Shown here: positions 38,175 through 40,203 of the stretch, piece after piece
Numbering within the stretch: the first letter of the stretch is position 1
Layout: each line of letters opens with the position of its first letter
Program-made: the position numbers and the translations under genes
Virus record (IMG/VR): IMGVR_UViG_3300031975_001825
Location: 1-40,203 of that record
From: a virus
Length of the DNA: 40,203 nt
Direction: 5' to 3' (one strand)
Notes under the pieces: generated by a model
Databases searched by the model: none
Told to the model about the DNA's origin: nothing
What the model saw: the letters and a program-made list of their open reading frames with translations, nothing else

Positions 38175-38323
38175 GTCGCGATCCCCGTGCGCAGGAAGTG
38201 CGCCCACGCGGCGAGTCGCCGGGCCTCGCGCTTGTGGTAGTCGCTGCCGGTGAGCCACCCCGCGAGGTGGCGAGCGTGCGCCCGGTCATCCGCGTCTCGG
38301 GCCGCCGCGTCGCGCTCGGTCAT
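38171..38323 (-). CDS. Small helical protein before endolysin, unknown function
   Basis: The gene reads from ATG 38323 to TGA 38171 (50 residues) and overlaps both neighbours by four bases. It is Ala/Arg/His-rich and helical. No motif. Confidence 0.5.
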   Translation of the reverse strand: MTERDAAARDADDRAHARHLAGWLTGSDYHKREARRLAAWAHFLRTGIAT

Positions 38324-38667
38324 CGGTCGCTCTCCTCGTCGCTGAACACGCCGCGCGCGATGTCGGGCACGCTGGACCGGATGGCCTCGGTGGCGGCGTT
38401 GATCTGGTCCAGTTGGTGGCTCACGGAGAGCACGGCGGATATCGCTGGCGCGCTCGGGCGGCGCTGCCTGACGACGCGAGCGAGCTGCTGCGACCCGGTG
38501 ACCGGGGGCGGCTCCACGCGCGGGTCATCCGGCGCGACGCGCACGGCCTCGACCGTCTGCGAGCTCCGCGACGTGCGAGCCTCCAGGTGGGCGCACCGCA
38601 GCTCGAGCGCCTCGACACGCTGCATGAGGCCGAGCATCTGTCGGCGCTCGATCTCGGTCATGCTCAC
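38320..38667 (-). CDS. Small coiled-coil protein, unknown function
   Basis: The product has 115 residues from GTG 38667 (GTGA overlap); an ATG two codons later is possible. Residues 4-40 form a coiled coil (EIERRQMLGLMQRVEALELR). A Pro-rich middle and a second helix (VSHQLDQINAATEAIRSS) follow. It lies between the MazG-like and endolysin genes. Function unknown. Confidence 0.55.
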   Translation of the reverse strand: MSMTEIERRQMLGLMQRVEALELRCAHLEARTSRSSQTVEAVRVAPDDPRVEPPPVTGSQQLARVVRQRRPSAPAISAVLSVSHQLDQINAATEAIRSSVPDIARGVFSDEESDR

Positions 38668-39167
38668 CGGAGCGCCTCAGCGGGCGGGGTGTAGTGCGGG
38701 CCGATGGCAGCACGTCGAGCCAGCCGCCACGAGGCGAAGCCCTCCATGGCGAGCTGACGCGCGCGACGCTCGTCCTCGGGGCACGCGACGCGCAGCACCC
38801 ACGACCAGCCGGTGATGTCCACGCACTCCTCTTGGATCTCGCTGAGCAGCCGGCCGCGGTCCCGCGCGAAGCTGCCGTCTCCATACTCGGCGGCGCCGCG
38901 CTCGAGCTTGGCTCGCACGGTGGCGAGGTACTCGGTCCACAGCGGGTCCGCGCTCTCATCCGCCCACTCAGCGAGTCGCGCGATGGCGGCGTCGCTGACC
39001 GGCGTCGGCCCGATGCGCTCGCGGCGGATGTCGCTGGCCAGCTTGCCGAGCACCTCATCCTCGGTCGCGCCGTAGATGACGCGCGGGAAGCCGTCGACCG
39101 TGCGCGTCATTCGCCAGGTGCCGTCGCGCAGTTGCACGGTGCGATAGTCATTCAGAGCCTCACTCAT
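38664..39167 (-). CDS. MazG-like / all-alpha NTP pyrophosphohydrolase-like protein
   Basis: The product has 167 residues. The C-terminal half (about 75-150) is all helix, with YGDGSFAR then LLSEIQEECVDITGWSWVLR; the E-x2-E-E...D pattern is like the metal-binding helices of MazG-type enzymes that hydrolyse NTPs. The N-terminal part (1-45) has strands and a QLRDGTWRMTR pattern. Phage MazG may alter nucleotide or alarmone pools. The family is tentative, since the second Glu/Asp pair of MazG is not clear. Confidence 0.55.
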   Translation of the reverse strand: MSEALNDYRTVQLRDGTWRMTRTVDGFPRVIYGATEDEVLGKLASDIRRERIGPTPVSDAAIARLAEWADESADPLWTEYLATVRAKLERGAAEYGDGSFARDRGRLLSEIQEECVDITGWSWVLRVACPEDERRARQLAMEGFASWRLARRAAIGPHYTPPAEALR

Positions 39168-40203
39168 GCCGCACGCCTCCCGTATCGCTCAGTCAGCCGG
39201 TCGAGAGACCAGCACTCGATGTCGCCATGCCCAGGCCCGCGCAGGTGCACGAGCACGATGCAGCGCCGCCACATGCGCGACGTGGCCAGGCTCCACCCCT
39301 CGCTGTCGTCGGGGTGCGTGATGCAGCCAGCGACGATGTTCTGCGCGACCCTGCCAGCCGCAGTGCTCTCGGTGTGCGTGTCGTAGATGTGCGAGTGTCC
39401 CGAGAGCGTGGACTCGTGCATCTTCATGAAGTGCTGACGCGCTGGGCCGACGCCACCGATCGGCCGCCCCATGATGCCGGCGGGGTGGTAGTGGCTCGCG
39501 AGGTAGCCGGCCACGCGGACGCCCGGCTGCATGAAGCGATGCACGCGCCATCCCCAGCCAACCACGCCCAGCGTGTCAGTGCCCAGGATGCCCTCGACTT
39601 CTGGCGCGTCGTTCGCGTACTTGTCGAGCCGCGCCTCGTGGTTGCCCATGCAGAAGTCGAGGCTTGGCGAGTACGCGCGGCCCGCCCACGGCTGACAAAA
39701 GAGGTCCATCGCCTCGGCACCAGCGTCGATGTCAGCGCGCGCCCTGCGCCCCTCGCCGCTGCGCTTGCCCTTGTCGTACGACGAGAGCGCGGGCATGTCC
39801 CACCAGTCACCGAGACAGCACACGTAGTCGGGCCGGTGGTCCTCGACGAAGCGACCCATGAGACCGAACCGCGCGTTGTCAAACTCCGGGTGTGCGTGTG
39901 CGTCGGGGATGACAAGCAGCGTCTTGCCGCGTGGGTTGGCGTCATTTACTAAATGACACGCTTCCGGGGATGACACTCGCGGATGGCCCAGGCCAGTTGT
40001 TACAGAATCCGCAACAACTGGCCCGCTCGTCACGCCCGGCCGCGTGGGCGCGTCGTCATCGTAGTCCAGGCCGCTCACATCGACTGTGGGCGGCGCAGTG
40101 GCGAGCGTCGCAGTCACAGCAGCCCAGCCGCCGCATAGGGTCACGTCGTCGTTGCCGGGCCAGGGCTCGCCCGTGTGCTCGCGCGAGGCCGCGCGCGATG
40201 CGT
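39164..40203 (-). CDS. Metallophosphoesterase (calcineurin-like), catalytic part; 5' end lies across the join at 257
   Basis: This segment holds the catalytic domain. In the joined 381-residue protein the order is DAH (136-138), GDWWD (167-171), GNHE (222-225), SHYHP (about 272) and GHSH (304-307), the five motifs of two-metal phosphoesterases. Substrates of the family range from phosphoproteins to nucleotides and DNA ends; nothing here picks one. The ORF can also be read from an internal ATG-like GTG at 40144, but the coupled GTG at 257 fits better. It follows the HslV-like gene and precedes the MazG-like gene. Confidence 0.85.
   Translation of the reverse strand, partial: ASRAASREHTGEPWPGNDDVTLCGGWAAVTATLATAPPTVDVSGLDYDDDAPTRPGVTSGPVVADSVTTGLGHPRVSSPEACHLVNDANPRGKTLLVIPDAHAHPEFDNARFGLMGRFVEDHRPDYVCCLGDWWDMPALSSYDKGKRSGEGRRARADIDAGAEAMDLFCQPWAGRAYSPSLDFCMGNHEARLDKYANDAPEVEGILGTDTLGVVGWGWRVHRFMQPGVRVAGYLASHYHPAGIMGRPIGGVGPARQHFMKMHESTLSGHSHIYDTHTESTAAGRVAQNIVAGCITHPDDSEGWSLATSRMWRRCIVLVHLRGPGHGDIECWSLDRLTERYGRRAA
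40053..40203. repeat. Terminal overlap, right copy
   Basis: These 151 bases repeat positions 1-151 with two differences, both changing one amino acid of the phosphoesterase (Pro/Thr and Cys/Gly). The differences look like population variation or consensus error and not long divergence. Confidence 0.95.

Noticed and set aside
1-40203. Reverse transcriptase, diversity-generating element, insertion sequence or known toxin-antitoxin pair
   Set aside because: I looked for RT motifs, variable-repeat pairs, transposase motifs and classic toxin folds and found none that I can support.

Overview
The window is one complete, circularly closed genome of about 40,052 bp from a temperate podovirus-like phage or prophage. 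The last 151 bases repeat the first 151 with two mismatches. A metallophosphoesterase gene runs in frame across that join, so the contig ends are an assembly overlap or a terminal redundancy. Base composition is very GC-rich, with strong G/C in third codon positions. Start codons are often GTG, and almost every gene overlaps its neighbour by one to four bases. The attP-like tRNA fragment (Gly, anticodon GCC) and the bacterial lipobox signal peptides point to a high-GC Gram-negative host. A myxobacterial-type host is possible, but that is a guess.

Leftward (minus) unit, from about 26,829 down to 1 and on round the circle to 37,491. It opens with a Cro-like HTH protein, then small proteins, a double-HTH protein and an O-like replication initiator. 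The initiator gene carries an 11-bp iteron array (probable origin) inside its own coding sequence. Next come a DnaC-like helicase loader and a PD-(D/E)XK resolvase. The packaging and virion block follows: small terminase, large terminase, a Cys-rich lipoprotein, portal, scaffold, major capsid protein, a decoration-like protein, tail adaptor, tail nozzle, three large ejection-type proteins and an Ig plus LamG-like fibre. The portal-scaffold-coat order and sizes resemble P22. After this come lysis candidates (i-spanin-like, holin-like, lipoprotein), several small genes, an HslV/proteasome-like peptidase, the metallophosphoesterase, a MazG-like protein and an amidase endolysin.

Rightward (plus) unit, 26,965 to 37,457. 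A short XRE repressor is followed by a run of tiny, often Cys-rich unknown genes read from a strong operator-controlled promoter at about 27,619. A recombination set follows: YqaJ-like exonuclease, Sak4-like ATPase and SSB-like protein. Then come small and coiled-coil genes, an excisionase overlapped out of frame by a tyrosine integrase, the attP site, and four more small genes that converge with the endolysin. A Cys-rich lipoprotein on the minus strand sits between the repressor and the rightward promoter.

Regulation. Five copies of a palindrome (GTACNCANNTGNGTAC) lie in the repressor/Cro intergenic region and at the rightward promoter. There one perfect copy exactly fills the spacer between -35 and -10. 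This looks like the immunity system. No CRISPR array, insertion sequence or reverse transcriptase was seen.
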